A stretch of DNA of 64,000 nt, taken from Shewanella colwelliana ATCC 39565. Lineage in GTDB: Bacteria > Pseudomonadota > Gammaproteobacteria > Enterobacterales > Shewanellaceae. Position 1 is the first letter of the stretch, and every line of letters starts with the position of its first letter. Location of the stretch: assembly GCF_000518705.1 (NCBI RefSeq), contig NZ_JAEC01000004.1:280285-344284 (forward strand). Reading direction: 5' to 3'. The notes beneath the pieces are model-generated. The model was not told the origin of the DNA and did not search any database. It saw nothing but the letters and a program-made list of their open reading frames with translations. Positions 8,909 through 18,523 of the stretch are shown here, in pieces. A program made the position numbers and the translations under genes.

Positions 8909-9580
8909 ATGGATACACACAATGTACCCTATGAGAGAGCCTTTATATTCAGTGCCGCGATCAGGATTTTTCACTGGTTGCGAGCACTTTCAATATTGGT
9001 TCTAGTCATAACGGGCTTCTATATTGCTTGGCCATTTTTAGTGGCTCCCAGTAACTCTGATGTTCTGGTCCAAGGTTGGGTGCGGTTTGCCCACCTTATC
9101 TTTGGCTTTGCGCTCTGCGCCATTACACTGGTTCGTGCTTACCTGTTTTTCTTTGGTAAGAGTGATATTGAAAGACGCTCCTTTAAGGATGTCACCAGTG
9201 TCAACAGTTGGATTGTGCAACTAAAATCCTACTTGTGGATGGGACACCTAGATAAAAAAGGGGTTTATGGTCCGCTTCAGTTTGTCACCTACTTAGCAAT
9301 ATCCGTTATTGCGGCGCTAATCTGCATCACTGGTTTAGTGCTTTATGCCAATGTATATCATCTTGGTTTAGGTGGTATGCTAGGTGGATTTGCTGCTTGG
9401 GTCACAGGCATCATGGGTGGTTTAGCGCCTGTGCGTATTTGGCACCATTACTTTACTTGGGTGTTTATAATCTTTGTGGTGATACACGTCTATATGGCAG
9501 TGTGGACAGGCATTAGATTTAAGCACAATTCAGTAGACTCTATCGTTTCTGGATATGACTATCATCCAAAGAAACATTAA
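8909..9580 (+). CDS. hyaC: Hydrogenase cytochrome b subunit HyaC
   Basis: A 223-residue inner-membrane diheme cytochrome b that anchors the hydrogenase and passes its electrons to quinone. Four transmembrane helices are visible, with histidines placed as heme ligands: RIFHWLRAL in helix 1, RFAHLIFGF in helix 2, and RIWHHYFTW plus FVVIHVYMAVW in helix 4. The ATG at 8909 follows TAAGGAG, which overlaps the hyaB stop. This quinone link marks the complex as a respiratory (mainly uptake) enzyme. Confidence 0.95.
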   Translation: MDTHNVPYERAFIFSAAIRIFHWLRALSILVLVITGFYIAWPFLVAPSNSDVLVQGWVRFAHLIFGFALCAITLVRAYLFFFGKSDIERRSFKDVTSVNSWIVQLKSYLWMGHLDKKGVYGPLQFVTYLAISVIAALICITGLVLYANVYHLGLGGMLGGFAAWVTGIMGGLAPVRIWHHYFTWVFIIFVVIHVYMAVWTGIRFKHNSVDSIVSGYDYHPKKH

Positions 9581-9590
9581 TAAGGGCGCC

Positions 9591-10154
9591 ATGAAAATAC
9601 TGTTACTCGGTATTGGTAATGTCCTGTACGCCGATGAAGGTATCGGCGTACATTTTGTCAATTACCTACAAGAAAATTATACCTTTAGCCATCCATCACA
9701 TCAGCTCGATGTGATGGATGGTGGTACATTGGCACAGGGTCTCATTCCTATTATCTGCCAATATGACTATCTCATTGTCGTCGACACCGTCAATGCCAAT
9801 GGGGTATCCCCTGGTGAAGTGTACTTCTTCGATTTCGACAAAGCCCCCAGTGAAATCGACTGGCAAGGCAGTGCCCATGAAGTGGAGATGTTACAAACAT
9901 TGACCATGATGGAGATGGTCGGTGATAGACCCAAAACCTATGTGTTAGGGTGTACACCAACCGTTTTAGAGCCCATGACATTAGGGCTCACTAGTCGTGT
10001 TGCAGCGGCCGTCCCGCTGATGGAAACCACGATACTAAATCACTTATCCTCTCTTGATTTTGAGATAACACGCGTTAAAAACATTGCTATCGAAGATCTT
10101 ATTCCCGACTCTTACAAGCGCGGTGTAACTACTAATGAAAATAATCAAATTTGA
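9591..10154 (+). CDS. hyaD: Hydrogenase maturation endopeptidase HyaD
   Basis: A 187-residue protease that removes the C-terminal tail of the large subunit once nickel is in place. The N-terminus MKILLLGIGNVLYADEGIG is the family signature, with the nickel-sensing Glu in DEGIG; further candidate ligands lie in VVDTV and GSAHEVEM. The ATG at 9591 fits the family start; the track from 9555 would overlap hyaC. Its 3' end overlaps the next gene by 20 bases. Confidence 0.94.
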   Translation: MKILLLGIGNVLYADEGIGVHFVNYLQENYTFSHPSHQLDVMDGGTLAQGLIPIICQYDYLIVVDTVNANGVSPGEVYFFDFDKAPSEIDWQGSAHEVEMLQTLTMMEMVGDRPKTYVLGCTPTVLEPMTLGLTSRVAAAVPLMETTILNHLSSLDFEITRVKNIAIEDLIPDSYKRGVTTNENNQI

Positions 10155-11892
10155 ATTTACCTGTTCACGACAGGTGCCTCTTTACGCGCATTTATGTAAC
10201 CAATACCTAAATTATGCAGAGCTTAATATCAATATTGGTTACCAACAGGGCTGCTATTTCATCGAAGCCGAAGGTAAACAATCACAACTTGAGATCCTTG
10301 CCGATGCGATTGCTCAAGACTTTTTAATCTCGGTATGGCTCACAGACTCCCGCATCGCACTAGTTGATACACCTCAAGGGGAGAAAAAAATACTCGAAGA
10401 TGGTGCCATTGAGCAAGAATTCTGCCAGCAATGCGCGCCAATCATTGGTGACAATCAATCAGCCGATTTCGGACAATTATCTCTACCCTGCAGCTGTTGC
10501 CATGGTGAACAGCGGATCAATACAGACTACCGTGGCTTAACCGTTAACGATATTAGAGCCATGACCGACACACTGCTGACACATGGCCAATTGACGCTTG
10601 GTGACGATAACCCGATCCACCTCTCTTTAACCGCACCGGCAACAACTCATCGGCCTCGCCTGTTAGTCTGCAATCCAAATACGCTTAATGCCCAATTCCA
10701 CCTCAACGATAGGCAAATCCTGGCATTATCGAGTATTGAAAAACCATTGATCACGGTAAGACCAATTCAAGAACACCCCAAATTGGATGCACCACTGTAT
10801 GATCTTTGCTTTGCCTACAACCGCCTATTACTGATTATTGCCGAACAGCTACGTCAAAAAGGGATTGATTGGCTGTTTATCGATGATGCGACGCAGCAAT
10901 CGGCATTAGCCTTTATCGATTCAGGGTGGGTTGAGGTCGAAAGTCAGCATCGCTCTGCGGTTAACATTGCCGCAAAAGTCGATGCCTTACACGATAATGT
11001 ACTCATTAACGACGCCGCCGACGGTTTTTATTACGCTAGCCATAAACCGGGGCGTTATCATGCCGAGTACTACAACACTAATCACACTCATGTAGACGAC
11101 ACTCATTGCATCACCTTAAGTGACGAAGAACGTGCCATTTGTGCGTTAAATAGCGTCTGCCTCGAACATGATTTGAGTAAAAACTGCGCTATCATCTTTC
11201 TAAGTGAACACTACGCAGGGCAGATCCTCACACTAGATGCTAAGAAAAACAGCGAGTTATTTTTCGCGCTGCCATCACTTCCTGACACTGGCTACGAAAT
11301 ATACCACCAGCTAGAACAAAGCCCACAAAGGCAGGTATTAGAGAAATTTAAACAACGCTACCCAGAAGATTACCTGCGCTTACTCGATCTAAAACTGCCT
11401 CAACCTACCACTAACCTGCAAAGCCTATGGGCCATTGCGGCGGTGTTATTGGGGTTAAAAAGTCGAACAATGGCGGTTAATGATTTAGCCGATGCACTCA
11501 TCGCGTGTGCTCTGGGCCACCGAGGCGCTAATTCACCACGTATTGACTACCCACTTACCCGCGGCGAAGCACATCGCAGCTTAAACTGGTGTAAAACCTT
11601 AGGCACCTTGATGAGTTTTAGATTGGCTGATGACCGGGATAGTCATAAGCTCGCATTTGGCATGCACGACTCACTAGCAGACTATTTTGCCAACTGGATT
11701 GAGCACTTAGATCTCAATATCAGTGTTAAGCAGGTCGCTCTTGCCGGCAGCGAATGGCAAAACCCACTACTATGCCAACGCGTGGCATTGCGGGTTGGCA
11801 AAAACTTCCCAATTAGATTTAATCAGCAGTTAGATATTGATGGCAACAATTACGCCATTGGTGCGCTAACGCTAAAAAAACGTAGGAAGTAA
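10135..11892 (+). CDS. HypF-like hydrogenase accessory protein (HydE type)
   Basis: A 585-residue protein with a degenerate HypF layout. An N-terminal region is followed by a Cys-rich segment (EFCQQCAP and LPCSCCHGE). A YrdC-like stretch follows, with SSIEKPLITV matching SQERPIVLL of HypF. The Kae1-like C-terminus has QVALAGSEWQN where HypF has IALCGGVYQN. The canonical metal motif HHYAH and the DGTGLG loop of true HypF are not seen, so it probably lacks carbamoyltransferase activity. Its place after hyaD resembles hydE of Wolinella and Helicobacter, which is needed for hydrogenase activity there. The role is inferred: enzyme-specific maturation of HyaAB. Confidence 0.7.
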   Translation: MKIIKFEFTCSRQVPLYAHLCNQYLNYAELNINIGYQQGCYFIEAEGKQSQLEILADAIAQDFLISVWLTDSRIALVDTPQGEKKILEDGAIEQEFCQQCAPIIGDNQSADFGQLSLPCSCCHGEQRINTDYRGLTVNDIRAMTDTLLTHGQLTLGDDNPIHLSLTAPATTHRPRLLVCNPNTLNAQFHLNDRQILALSSIEKPLITVRPIQEHPKLDAPLYDLCFAYNRLLLIIAEQLRQKGIDWLFIDDATQQSALAFIDSGWVEVESQHRSAVNIAAKVDALHDNVLINDAADGFYYASHKPGRYHAEYYNTNHTHVDDTHCITLSDEERAICALNSVCLEHDLSKNCAIIFLSEHYAGQILTLDAKKNSELFFALPSLPDTGYEIYHQLEQSPQRQVLEKFKQRYPEDYLRLLDLKLPQPTTNLQSLWAIAAVLLGLKSRTMAVNDLADALIACALGHRGANSPRIDYPLTRGEAHRSLNWCKTLGTLMSFRLADDRDSHKLAFGMHDSLADYFANWIEHLDLNISVKQVALAGSEWQNPLLCQRVALRVGKNFPIRFNQQLDIDGNNYAIGALTLKKRRK

Positions 11893-11894
11893 CA

Positions 11895-14210
11895 ATGGTC
11901 CGATCCGCAGCAACGACGCAACCCTCAAGGTCCCAAGCCAAGCCACTAACGGACCCGTGTCGAATAAAGCTAGTGATCACTGGTATTGTTCAGGGCGTTG
12001 GCTTTCGCCCTTTTGTCTACCGTTTAGCCACCGAGCTTAACCTTAGTGGCTTTACCTTCAATAACAGTCAAGGTGTCACTATTGAGCTGCAGGGCAATAG
12101 CACTAACATAACCCAATTTGTTGACACATTGACGCATACGCCACCGCCGCTTGCACGCATTGATACCTTTGAGCAAGTTGAGGTTGACTCCCTTGCCAAC
12201 TGCAGTGGTTTTGAGATTATTCATAGTGAATCAGACTGCAGCGCGCAAGTGGCAATTTCGGCAGATAAAAGCAGTTGTCCCGACTGCCTAAGCGAACTTA
12301 ATGACCCCACCAATCGTCATTACCGCTATCCGTTTACCAATTGCACTAACTGTGGACCACGATACACCCTAATCAATGCCTTACCCTACGACAGACCGAA
12401 CACCTCTATGGCCCATTTCACTATGTGCCCAGAATGTGAACGCGCCTATCAAGATCCGCTCGACCGACGTTATCACGCGCAACCTGTAAGCTGTCCTCAT
12501 TGCGGCCCACAGCTTACGCTAACAGACAATCAAGGTGCTGCGATCGCCCATAAAGATGCGGCACTGCAGCAAACCGTTGAGCGGATCAAAGCGGGGGAAA
12601 TAGTGGCAATAAAGGGCCTAGGAGGTTTTCATCTCGTCTGCGATGCAACCAATCATGCAGCCGTTACGGCACTACGACTGCGTAAACAACGCCCAGCAAA
12701 GCCCTTTGCGGTAATGTGCGCCGATATTGAGACGGCAAAGTCGTTAGCACGAGGCAGCGACTTAGCCTGGCAAGTGTTAACAAGCCAAGAGCGCCCCATA
12801 GTATTACTCGATAAACATCAAACACCTACTGGAGAAACACAGCTGAGTCCTTCGGTGGCGCCCACGATTGACAGAATCGGTCTGTTCTTACCTTATACAC
12901 CGCTGCACCATTTGCTGTTGCAAGCACTCAAGCGGCCATTGGTCGCTACAAGCGCCAATCGCAGTGGCGAGCCGATTATTACCGATAGCCAAGATATCTG
13001 TGCGCGTCTGCAAGGGGTTGTTGACTGCATCTTAGATCATGATCGCATCATCCTAAATGGTTGTGACGACAGTGTGGTACAGGTTATTGATGACACAGTA
13101 CAGATTATACGCCTAGCAAGAGGTTATGCCCCGCTCACAATGCATTGTAACAGGCCCGTGCCTCAAAGCACCTTAGCTGTCGGCGCACAGCAAAAAAACA
13201 GTATTGCCTTTGGTTTTGGTCACAACTTAGTATTAAGTCCTCACATTGGCGATCTGTTCAGTCTCGAAGCAGAACAATATTTCATTGATACGCTAGCCAC
13301 CTTTAAACGCCTATATGCATTTAATCCTGAGCAAATCATCCGAGACTGCCACCCAGATTACGCCTCAAGCCAATGGGCAGAGCAATTTAGCCAACTAAAT
13401 GGTCACTGCCAGCCAACTCAAGTGCAACACCATTACGCCCACATTTTGAGTGTCATGGCAGCCAATCAGCACACAGGCAAGGTATTAGGTTTTAGTTTCG
13501 ATGGGACAGGTTTAGGCGAAGGACGTGAACTTTGGGGCGGTGAAGCCATGATTGCAGATATTCAAGGCTACCAGCGCATCGCCCATCTAAAACCGATAAC
13601 CCTTATTGGTGCAGAACAAGCCATTAAAGATCCTCGCCGGATCATGCTCGCCATGCTATTTGAGCAGTACACTTTAGAACAAGTGCTTCAGCTCCCCTTA
13701 ACCAATATTGCAGCCATGCCGCAGGCCAGTATCATCAACCTGCACAAACTGTGGCAAAAAGGGGTGGCGACCCAGCAAACCAGTTCAGTCGGCAGGCTAT
13801 TCGATGCCCTTGCCTGCTTACTAGGCGTGATAGAAACCACCCAATTTGAAGGGCAAGCAGGCATGATCATTGAGTCGCTCGCCAATGGTCTCACCGAACA
13901 ACAAGTGGCCAACGCCGGATTGGTTTTCAATCTACCTTTAATTGATGGCCAGTGGCAAACGGATCAGTTGTGGCAACAAATGATGGATGTGCAGCTATCT
14001 AGAGGTGACAACGAAACAACCAAAGCGCTAATAGCCAAAGGGTTCATGGACTGTCTGGCCGACGCGGCAGTGAGTTTGGCCAAACGCCATCCGCAGCTAC
14101 CTATCGCACTGTGTGGTGGTGTATACCAAAATCGTTATTTGCTCAGCCTTACACGGCAACGACTAGACGAACACGGCCTAAATTGGCTGGACACCAAAGG
14201 GTTCCGGTGA
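11895..14210 (+). CDS. hypF: Carbamoyltransferase HypF, frameshifted at the C-terminus
   Basis: HypF makes the carbamoyl group, from carbamoyl phosphate and ATP, that becomes the CN ligands of the NiFe site. Domains in order are acylphosphatase (GIVQGVGFRPFVYRLA, near residue 40), two C4 zinc fingers (CPDC/CTNCG, CPEC/CPHCG), YrdC, and the Kae1-like domain with HHYAH, DGTGLGEG and ALCGGVYQNRY. The open frame stops at 14210 after ...DTKGFR, 771 residues. The next frame continues with the family's conserved VNDGGIALGQ and ends at 14260. The break lies at the GGG run 14199-14201. It may be a sequencing error or a real mutation removing the last ~20 residues. Confidence 0.93.
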   Translation: MVRSAATTQPSRSQAKPLTDPCRIKLVITGIVQGVGFRPFVYRLATELNLSGFTFNNSQGVTIELQGNSTNITQFVDTLTHTPPPLARIDTFEQVEVDSLANCSGFEIIHSESDCSAQVAISADKSSCPDCLSELNDPTNRHYRYPFTNCTNCGPRYTLINALPYDRPNTSMAHFTMCPECERAYQDPLDRRYHAQPVSCPHCGPQLTLTDNQGAAIAHKDAALQQTVERIKAGEIVAIKGLGGFHLVCDATNHAAVTALRLRKQRPAKPFAVMCADIETAKSLARGSDLAWQVLTSQERPIVLLDKHQTPTGETQLSPSVAPTIDRIGLFLPYTPLHHLLLQALKRPLVATSANRSGEPIITDSQDICARLQGVVDCILDHDRIILNGCDDSVVQVIDDTVQIIRLARGYAPLTMHCNRPVPQSTLAVGAQQKNSIAFGFGHNLVLSPHIGDLFSLEAEQYFIDTLATFKRLYAFNPEQIIRDCHPDYASSQWAEQFSQLNGHCQPTQVQHHYAHILSVMAANQHTGKVLGFSFDGTGLGEGRELWGGEAMIADIQGYQRIAHLKPITLIGAEQAIKDPRRIMLAMLFEQYTLEQVLQLPLTNIAAMPQASIINLHKLWQKGVATQQTSSVGRLFDALACLLGVIETTQFEGQAGMIIESLANGLTEQQVANAGLVFNLPLIDGQWQTDQLWQQMMDVQLSRGDNETTKALIAKGFMDCLADAAVSLAKRHPQLPIALCGGVYQNRYLLSLTRQRLDEHGLNWLDTKGFR

Positions 14211-14260
14211 ACGATGGCGGTATTGCATTAGGTCAGCTCTGGTATGGCATACACCAATAA
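14199..14260 (+). other. hypF: Out-of-frame 3' end of hypF
   Basis: Read from 14201 this stretch encodes VPVNDGGIALGQLWYGIHQ and a TAA, the normal end of HypF. One base more (or two fewer) in the G run at 14199-14201 would join it to the upstream frame. The residues DGGIALGQ are nearly invariant in the family, which shows the correct gene end is here. Confidence 0.85.
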
Positions 14261-14398
14261 ACGCTGGAAAAACAAGACAGATAAACAAAGTTTATTAACA
14301 GATTATTAGAATTTTTGCTGAAAACTGACCAGTATCAATGAACTAAATTACTGGCTAAGCCAAAATGATATAACAGCATTGAAAAAATGGAGTTCAAC

Positions 14399-15169
14399 AT
14401 GTGTAAAGACTGCGGCTGCTCAATCACTCGTCACGACAGTGCTCACCAACACGAGCACAGCCATGACCATCACCATGGGCACCACCATGATGAGTTACAC
14501 AGTAATCCTCAACTCAATGACATTAAAACGCTATCTGTTATCAACAAAATACTAGATAAAAATGATCACGAAGCGGCCCATAACCGCGCCCACTTTGAAG
14601 CGAACAATATCACCGCCTTCAATCTAATGAGTAGTCCTGGCAGCGGTAAAACCACCTTGCTTGAACACCTTAAAGAATACACAAGTCTTAAATATGCCGT
14701 GATTGAAGGCGATTTAGAAACCTCTCGTGATGCAGATAGACTCAAAGCCAAAGGTATTGAGGCATACCAGATTCAGACAGGCTCTGCCTGCCACTTGGAT
14801 GCCTTTATGGTGCATAGCGCCCTGCATCATGTTGACCTTGCGCCATTAGATATCTGTTTTGTAGAAAATGTTGGCAACTTAGTCTGTCCAGCGTCCTACG
14901 ATGTCGGCACCCACCTTAACGTGGTATTAGTGTCAGTGCCTGAGGGTGATGACAAAGTGGAAAAGTACCCAGTCATGTTTCGCAAAGCCGATCTGGTATT
15001 AATTACCAAAGCGGATTTACTGCCCCACTTCGATTTCAGCATCGAAGAAGCACAGGCACAGGTCAAAAAGCTCAACCCTGAAGCAAGCGTATTGACGGTA
15101 TCAATTAAAGACAGTGACAGTATGTTTGCCGTCGCAAACTGGCTAAATGAGCATAGGAGAGCAAACTAA
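14399..15169 (+). CDS. hypB: Hydrogenase nickel incorporation GTPase HypB
   Basis: A GTPase that delivers nickel to the large subunit together with HypA. The 256-residue product begins MCKDCGCS, the N-terminal CxxCGC high-affinity nickel site. A His-rich segment (HQHEHSHDHHHGHHHDELH) follows and can store or buffer nickel. The P-loop is SSPGSGKTT, and the G-domain metal site residues are in SACHLD and LVCPAS. I start at 14399 rather than 14387: the ATGGAG at 14387 is the ribosome binding site, and the CxxCGC motif normally begins the protein. The 138 bases before it may hold an internal promoter. The stop overlaps hypC as TAATG. Confidence 0.95.
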   Translation: MCKDCGCSITRHDSAHQHEHSHDHHHGHHHDELHSNPQLNDIKTLSVINKILDKNDHEAAHNRAHFEANNITAFNLMSSPGSGKTTLLEHLKEYTSLKYAVIEGDLETSRDADRLKAKGIEAYQIQTGSACHLDAFMVHSALHHVDLAPLDICFVENVGNLVCPASYDVGTHLNVVLVSVPEGDDKVEKYPVMFRKADLVLITKADLLPHFDFSIEEAQAQVKKLNPEASVLTVSIKDSDSMFAVANWLNEHRRAN

Positions 15170-15414
15170 TGTGCCTCTCTATTCCCTCCCAAGTGGTTGA
15201 ACTACATAACGAAGAACAAGCCGTTACGGTTGAAACCATGGGCGTTAAGCGCAAAGTCAGCAGCCATTTAATGGGTGAACCCTTAGCGATTGGTGATTAC
15301 GTATTAATCCATATTGGCTTTGTGATGAATAAAATCGATAAAGCCGATGCTGAGCAGAGCCTAGCCCTCTACCAAGAGATAGTCGACAAGATTGGCCACC
15401 AGGAGCATAGCTAA
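15169..15414 (+). CDS. hypC: Hydrogenase assembly chaperone HypC
   Basis: HypC (81 residues) binds HypD to build the Fe(CN)2CO unit and carries it to the large subunit. The N-terminus MCLSIPSQVVE has the essential Cys2 that is exposed after Met removal, and the β-barrel core (VLIHIGFVMNKID) is typical of HypC/HupF. It overlaps hypB by one base and hypD follows after two bases, so these are tightly coupled. Confidence 0.95.
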   Translation: MCLSIPSQVVELHNEEQAVTVETMGVKRKVSSHLMGEPLAIGDYVLIHIGFVMNKIDKADAEQSLALYQEIVDKIGHQEHS

Positions 15415-15416
15415 CC

Positions 15417-16532
15417 ATGATAGAGCTAAAGCAACTGTATCAAGGGTTTAGAGACCCTGAGACCATTCATAAGTTGGCCCAAGCCATACAAACGCTGGCA
15501 CAAGATCACCCTGAGACCATTCATATCATGGAGGTCTGTGGCGGCCACACCCATACGATTATGAAATATGGCTTGAATCAGCTGCTACCGGCTAACATAG
15601 AGTTTGTTCATGGCCCAGGCTGCCCTGTATGTGTGATGCCTAAAGAGCGTATCGACCATGCCGCCATATTAGCCTCCATGCCTGACACCATCTTGGTCAC
15701 CCTCGGGGATATGATCCGCGTACCTGGTTCCAAAGGTAGCTTGGCGCAGTTTCGTGCCAAAGGTTGCGACATAAGGCCTATCTACGATCCTCTCGATACC
15801 TTAACGATTGCTAAAGATAATCCTGATAAAACGGTGATTTTCTTTGCCATCGGCTTTGAAACCTCAACGCCTATGACTGCCGTGCTGATTGAACAAGCTG
15901 AACAGCAAAAGATAAATAACCTGTTATTCCATATCAACCATGTACTGGTGCCGCCCGCGATTGATGCCGTAATGGCCGATCCACAAGCCAAAGTAAACGC
16001 CTTTATCGGTCCCGCCCACGTCAGTGTGATCAGTGGGGCAAAAATTTACCGCTCGGCTGTAGAGCAGTACGGCACCCCAGTGGTGGTTTCCGGCTTTGAG
16101 CCTGTTGACGTAATGGAGTCGATTCTTCGCATTGTTAAACAGAAAGTAGCAGGCGTTGCAGAACTCGATATTCAGTACAGCCGGGCCGTGAGTGAAGAGG
16201 GTAATTTAGCCGCACAAAAGAAAATCAACCAATACATGATGGTCCGCCCTCATTTTCGTTGGCGAGGACTCGGTCCGCTGCAACTGTCGGCCTTAATGCT
16301 AAAGCCGCAATATGCTCACCGTGATGCCGAAGTACAATTCAAAGATCTGCTACAAGTCGATGATATTGATGATCACAAAGCTTGCCAGTGTGGCGATATT
16401 TTACGGGGCATTGCCAAACCCAAAGATTGTAAAGTATTTGGCCGAGGATGTACCCCTGAAACCCCGCTGGGCAGCTGCATGGTGAGCTCAGAAGGCGCCT
16501 GCAATGCCTATTACCGCTATAACGGAGTCTAA
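15417..16532 (+). CDS. hypD: Hydrogenase formation protein HypD
   Basis: HypD (371 residues) is the scaffold on which the Fe(CN)2CO group is assembled. All diagnostic motifs are present: VCGGHTHTI (active Cys), GPGCPVCVMP (CxxC), and a C-terminal cysteine set CQCGDIL...CKVFGRGCTP...GSCMVSSEGACNAYY that includes the [4Fe-4S] ligands. Length and start agree with the family. It sits between hypC and hypE with two-base gaps. Confidence 0.96.
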   Translation: MIELKQLYQGFRDPETIHKLAQAIQTLAQDHPETIHIMEVCGGHTHTIMKYGLNQLLPANIEFVHGPGCPVCVMPKERIDHAAILASMPDTILVTLGDMIRVPGSKGSLAQFRAKGCDIRPIYDPLDTLTIAKDNPDKTVIFFAIGFETSTPMTAVLIEQAEQQKINNLLFHINHVLVPPAIDAVMADPQAKVNAFIGPAHVSVISGAKIYRSAVEQYGTPVVVSGFEPVDVMESILRIVKQKVAGVAELDIQYSRAVSEEGNLAAQKKINQYMMVRPHFRWRGLGPLQLSALMLKPQYAHRDAEVQFKDLLQVDDIDDHKACQCGDILRGIAKPKDCKVFGRGCTPETPLGSCMVSSEGACNAYYRYNGV

Positions 16533-16534
16533 AT

Positions 16535-17560
16535 ATGTCACACGCTTTCGATAATAAACCCGAAAAAGCGGTACAACTCAGTCACGGTGGTGGTGGCAAA
16601 GAGATGAACAAGCTGATCAAAGAGATCTTCTTTAAAGCCTTTAACAACCCAATATTGGCCAGCGAAGAGGACGCTGCAGTGCTCCATCTTGAGGGCACCA
16701 CCGCATTCACTACCGACTCATTCACGGTTGCACCGCTATTTTTTGCGGGGGGAAATATCGGCAAACTAGCAGTGGCGGGAACCGTTAACGATCTCGCTAT
16801 GATGGGCGCAGAACCGCAATACCTCAGCTGTAGTTTTATCATTGAGGAGGGTTTCCCAATGACCCAACTCAAACAGATAGTCGAGACCATGGCTGATGAA
16901 CTACATAAAAGCAGCACTCGTGTCGTATGTGGTGACACCAAAGTGGTGCCTAAAGGGTGTGCCGACGGACTGTTTATCAATACCTCAGGTGTTGGGCGTA
17001 TTCTGTGCCCCAATATTTCAGTGAAAAACTTGCAAGTGGGCGACGCTATCTTAGTGTCGGGTGATATCGGTCGCCACGGTGCAGCCATATTAATGGCAAG
17101 AGAGGGGCTAAACCTTGAGTCTGAGTTAGTCAGTGATTGCGCTAATCTATGGCCTGTCGTCGAGCAGCTTATCGCCTGCAATATAGATATTCACGCCATG
17201 CGAGATGCCACCCGTGGTGGATTAGCAGCGGTACTTAATGAATGGGCTAGTGCCTCGAATATCGGCATCACCGTTGAAGAGTCTAAAATTCCGGTGTCCG
17301 ATGAAGTTAAGGGACTGTGTGAACTCTATGGATTCGAACCCCACGATTTGGCTAACGAAGGCACTTTTATCATGGCCTTACCCCTTGATGTTGCCCAAGG
17401 AGCACTTGAAATTATCAAGCGTTATGGCAACTGTGAGCAGGCAGCCATCATCGGCCAGGTAGACGATACTCATACTGGTAAGGTGGTGCTAAAAACCCCA
17501 TGGGGCAGTAGTCGTTATCTGGATTTGCCCCACGGTGAACTGCTACCAAGGATCTGCTAA
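16535..17560 (+). CDS. hypE: Hydrogenase maturation factor HypE
   Basis: HypE (341 residues) dehydrates the carbamoyl group on its own C-terminal cysteine to thiocyanate, using ATP, and donates CN to HypCD. The chain starts with the [14 protein letters not shown] motif of the AIR synthase/HypE superfamily and ends in PRIC, the required terminal cysteine. The stop overlaps the hypA start as TAATG. Confidence 0.96.
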   Translation: MSHAFDNKPEKAVQLSHGGGGKEMNKLIKEIFFKAFNNPILASEEDAAVLHLEGTTAFTTDSFTVAPLFFAGGNIGKLAVAGTVNDLAMMGAEPQYLSCSFIIEEGFPMTQLKQIVETMADELHKSSTRVVCGDTKVVPKGCADGLFINTSGVGRILCPNISVKNLQVGDAILVSGDIGRHGAAILMAREGLNLESELVSDCANLWPVVEQLIACNIDIHAMRDATRGGLAAVLNEWASASNIGITVEESKIPVSDEVKGLCELYGFEPHDLANEGTFIMALPLDVAQGALEIIKRYGNCEQAAIIGQVDDTHTGKVVLKTPWGSSRYLDLPHGELLPRIC

Positions 17561-17907
17561 TGCATGAATACTCGATAGTCACAGCACTCCTAGAGCAATG
17601 CGAGCAGCATGCTGAGGCGAATAATGCCAACAAAATCACTAAAGTCGTGATTAAAGTGGGTGTGCTAAGTGGTGTCGAGCCGGCACTTTTACAAACCGCA
17701 TTTGACACATTTAAATTAGAAGGACCCGCCCATGAGGCGCAACTTACCATCAAGCATCAACCCCTGGTGATTGAGTGCGCGCAATGTGGCAGCATAAATC
17801 AGCTAGAAGAACGCAGCATCGTCTGCCCTAATTGCAACAGCTTCAACACTAAGATCCTAGAGGGAGAAGAGATGTTACTGATGCAACTGGAATTGGAAAC
17901 CGATTGA
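17560..17907 (+). CDS. hypA: Nickel insertion protein HypA
   Basis: HypA (115 residues) binds nickel through its N-terminal MHE motif (His2) and a structural zinc through two CxxC motifs, here CAQC and CPNC, about 30 residues apart. It works with HypB to load nickel into HyaB. Start and length are standard for the family. Confidence 0.95.
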   Translation: MHEYSIVTALLEQCEQHAEANNANKITKVVIKVGVLSGVEPALLQTAFDTFKLEGPAHEAQLTIKHQPLVIECAQCGSINQLEERSIVCPNCNSFNTKILEGEEMLLMQLELETD

Positions 17908-17937
17908 TCGACCTAATAAACAATAATGGAGAAAACA

Positions 17938-18102
17938 ATGAACAAAGCCATCGCATTACTTGCTAGCCTACTACCTGCAGCCGCTTGGGCTCACCCCGGA
18001 CATCATGGCATCGGATTATTTCATCACCTCAATGATCTACTGCCAATTGTCGCCGTTGTTATCTTAGTGGCTGGTATTATGATTTGGAAAAAACGTCATT
18101 AA
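17938..18102 (+). CDS. Small His-rich membrane protein at the end of the hyp operon
   Basis: A 54-residue ORF preceded by TGGAG at good spacing, 30 bases after hypA. It starts with a signal sequence (MNKAIALLASLLPAAAWA). Cleavage after AWA would leave a mature N-terminus HPGHHGIGLFHH, followed by one transmembrane helix (about residues 34-49) ending in KKRH. Such an exposed His cluster could bind Ni or another metal and recalls the start of HupE/UreJ permeases, but it is far too short to be one. The function is unknown; the operon position suggests a hydrogenase or nickel link. Confidence 0.7.
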   Translation: MNKAIALLASLLPAAAWAHPGHHGIGLFHHLNDLLPIVAVVILVAGIMIWKKRH

Positions 18103-18156
18103 CCACCCAGTACCTTAGGTATAATTCTGACGTTAAATCATGTGTGCCACACGTTT

Positions 18157-18192
18157 AGTCCTCAAGTTGAGATAACACTCGACCTGAGGACT
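18157..18192 (+). terminator. Inverted repeat after the hydrogenase operon
   Basis: Fifteen-base arms AGTCCTCAAGTTGAG and CTCGACCTGAGGACT, with one mismatch and one wobble pair, enclose a 6-base loop. No T tract follows directly, so it may be an RNA-end-protecting hairpin rather than an intrinsic terminator. The rest of 18103-18523 holds no supported gene. Confidence 0.45.
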
Positions 18193-18523
18193 GGCGTGAC
18201 TATCATACACTTACTTTTTATGCATAATAAGTCAGTGGCATCATCCTCAATTCGACACCTATAAAGCGATCCCCTCACCACCAACTCGCACTAACATGTG
18301 TCAATAAAACTGCTATCAGCCTGGATTATGACGGCATAGGCATCTTTGACGCCATCGACGTCAACTAAATAAAAAACCAATAAAATCAATCATCAAAACC
18401 GTTAGTTTTATGCATGACTAGCGGCAAAACATTGACAGTTTCTTTCTTGAATTTTAGGGCGTATAGTGCGTCACTACAGGCATATAGCGCCTGTCTAAAT
18501 TAGTAAACTTAGAGGTGAGAAAC

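Noticed and set aside
16582..17181. 199-codon minus-strand frame inside hypE
   Set aside because: Shadow of the well-conserved hypE gene.
18224..18368. Open frame ending LDYDGIGIFDAIDVN, resembling a calcium-binding loop
   Set aside because: No start codon or ribosome binding site, and the rest of the frame shows no likeness to any protein.
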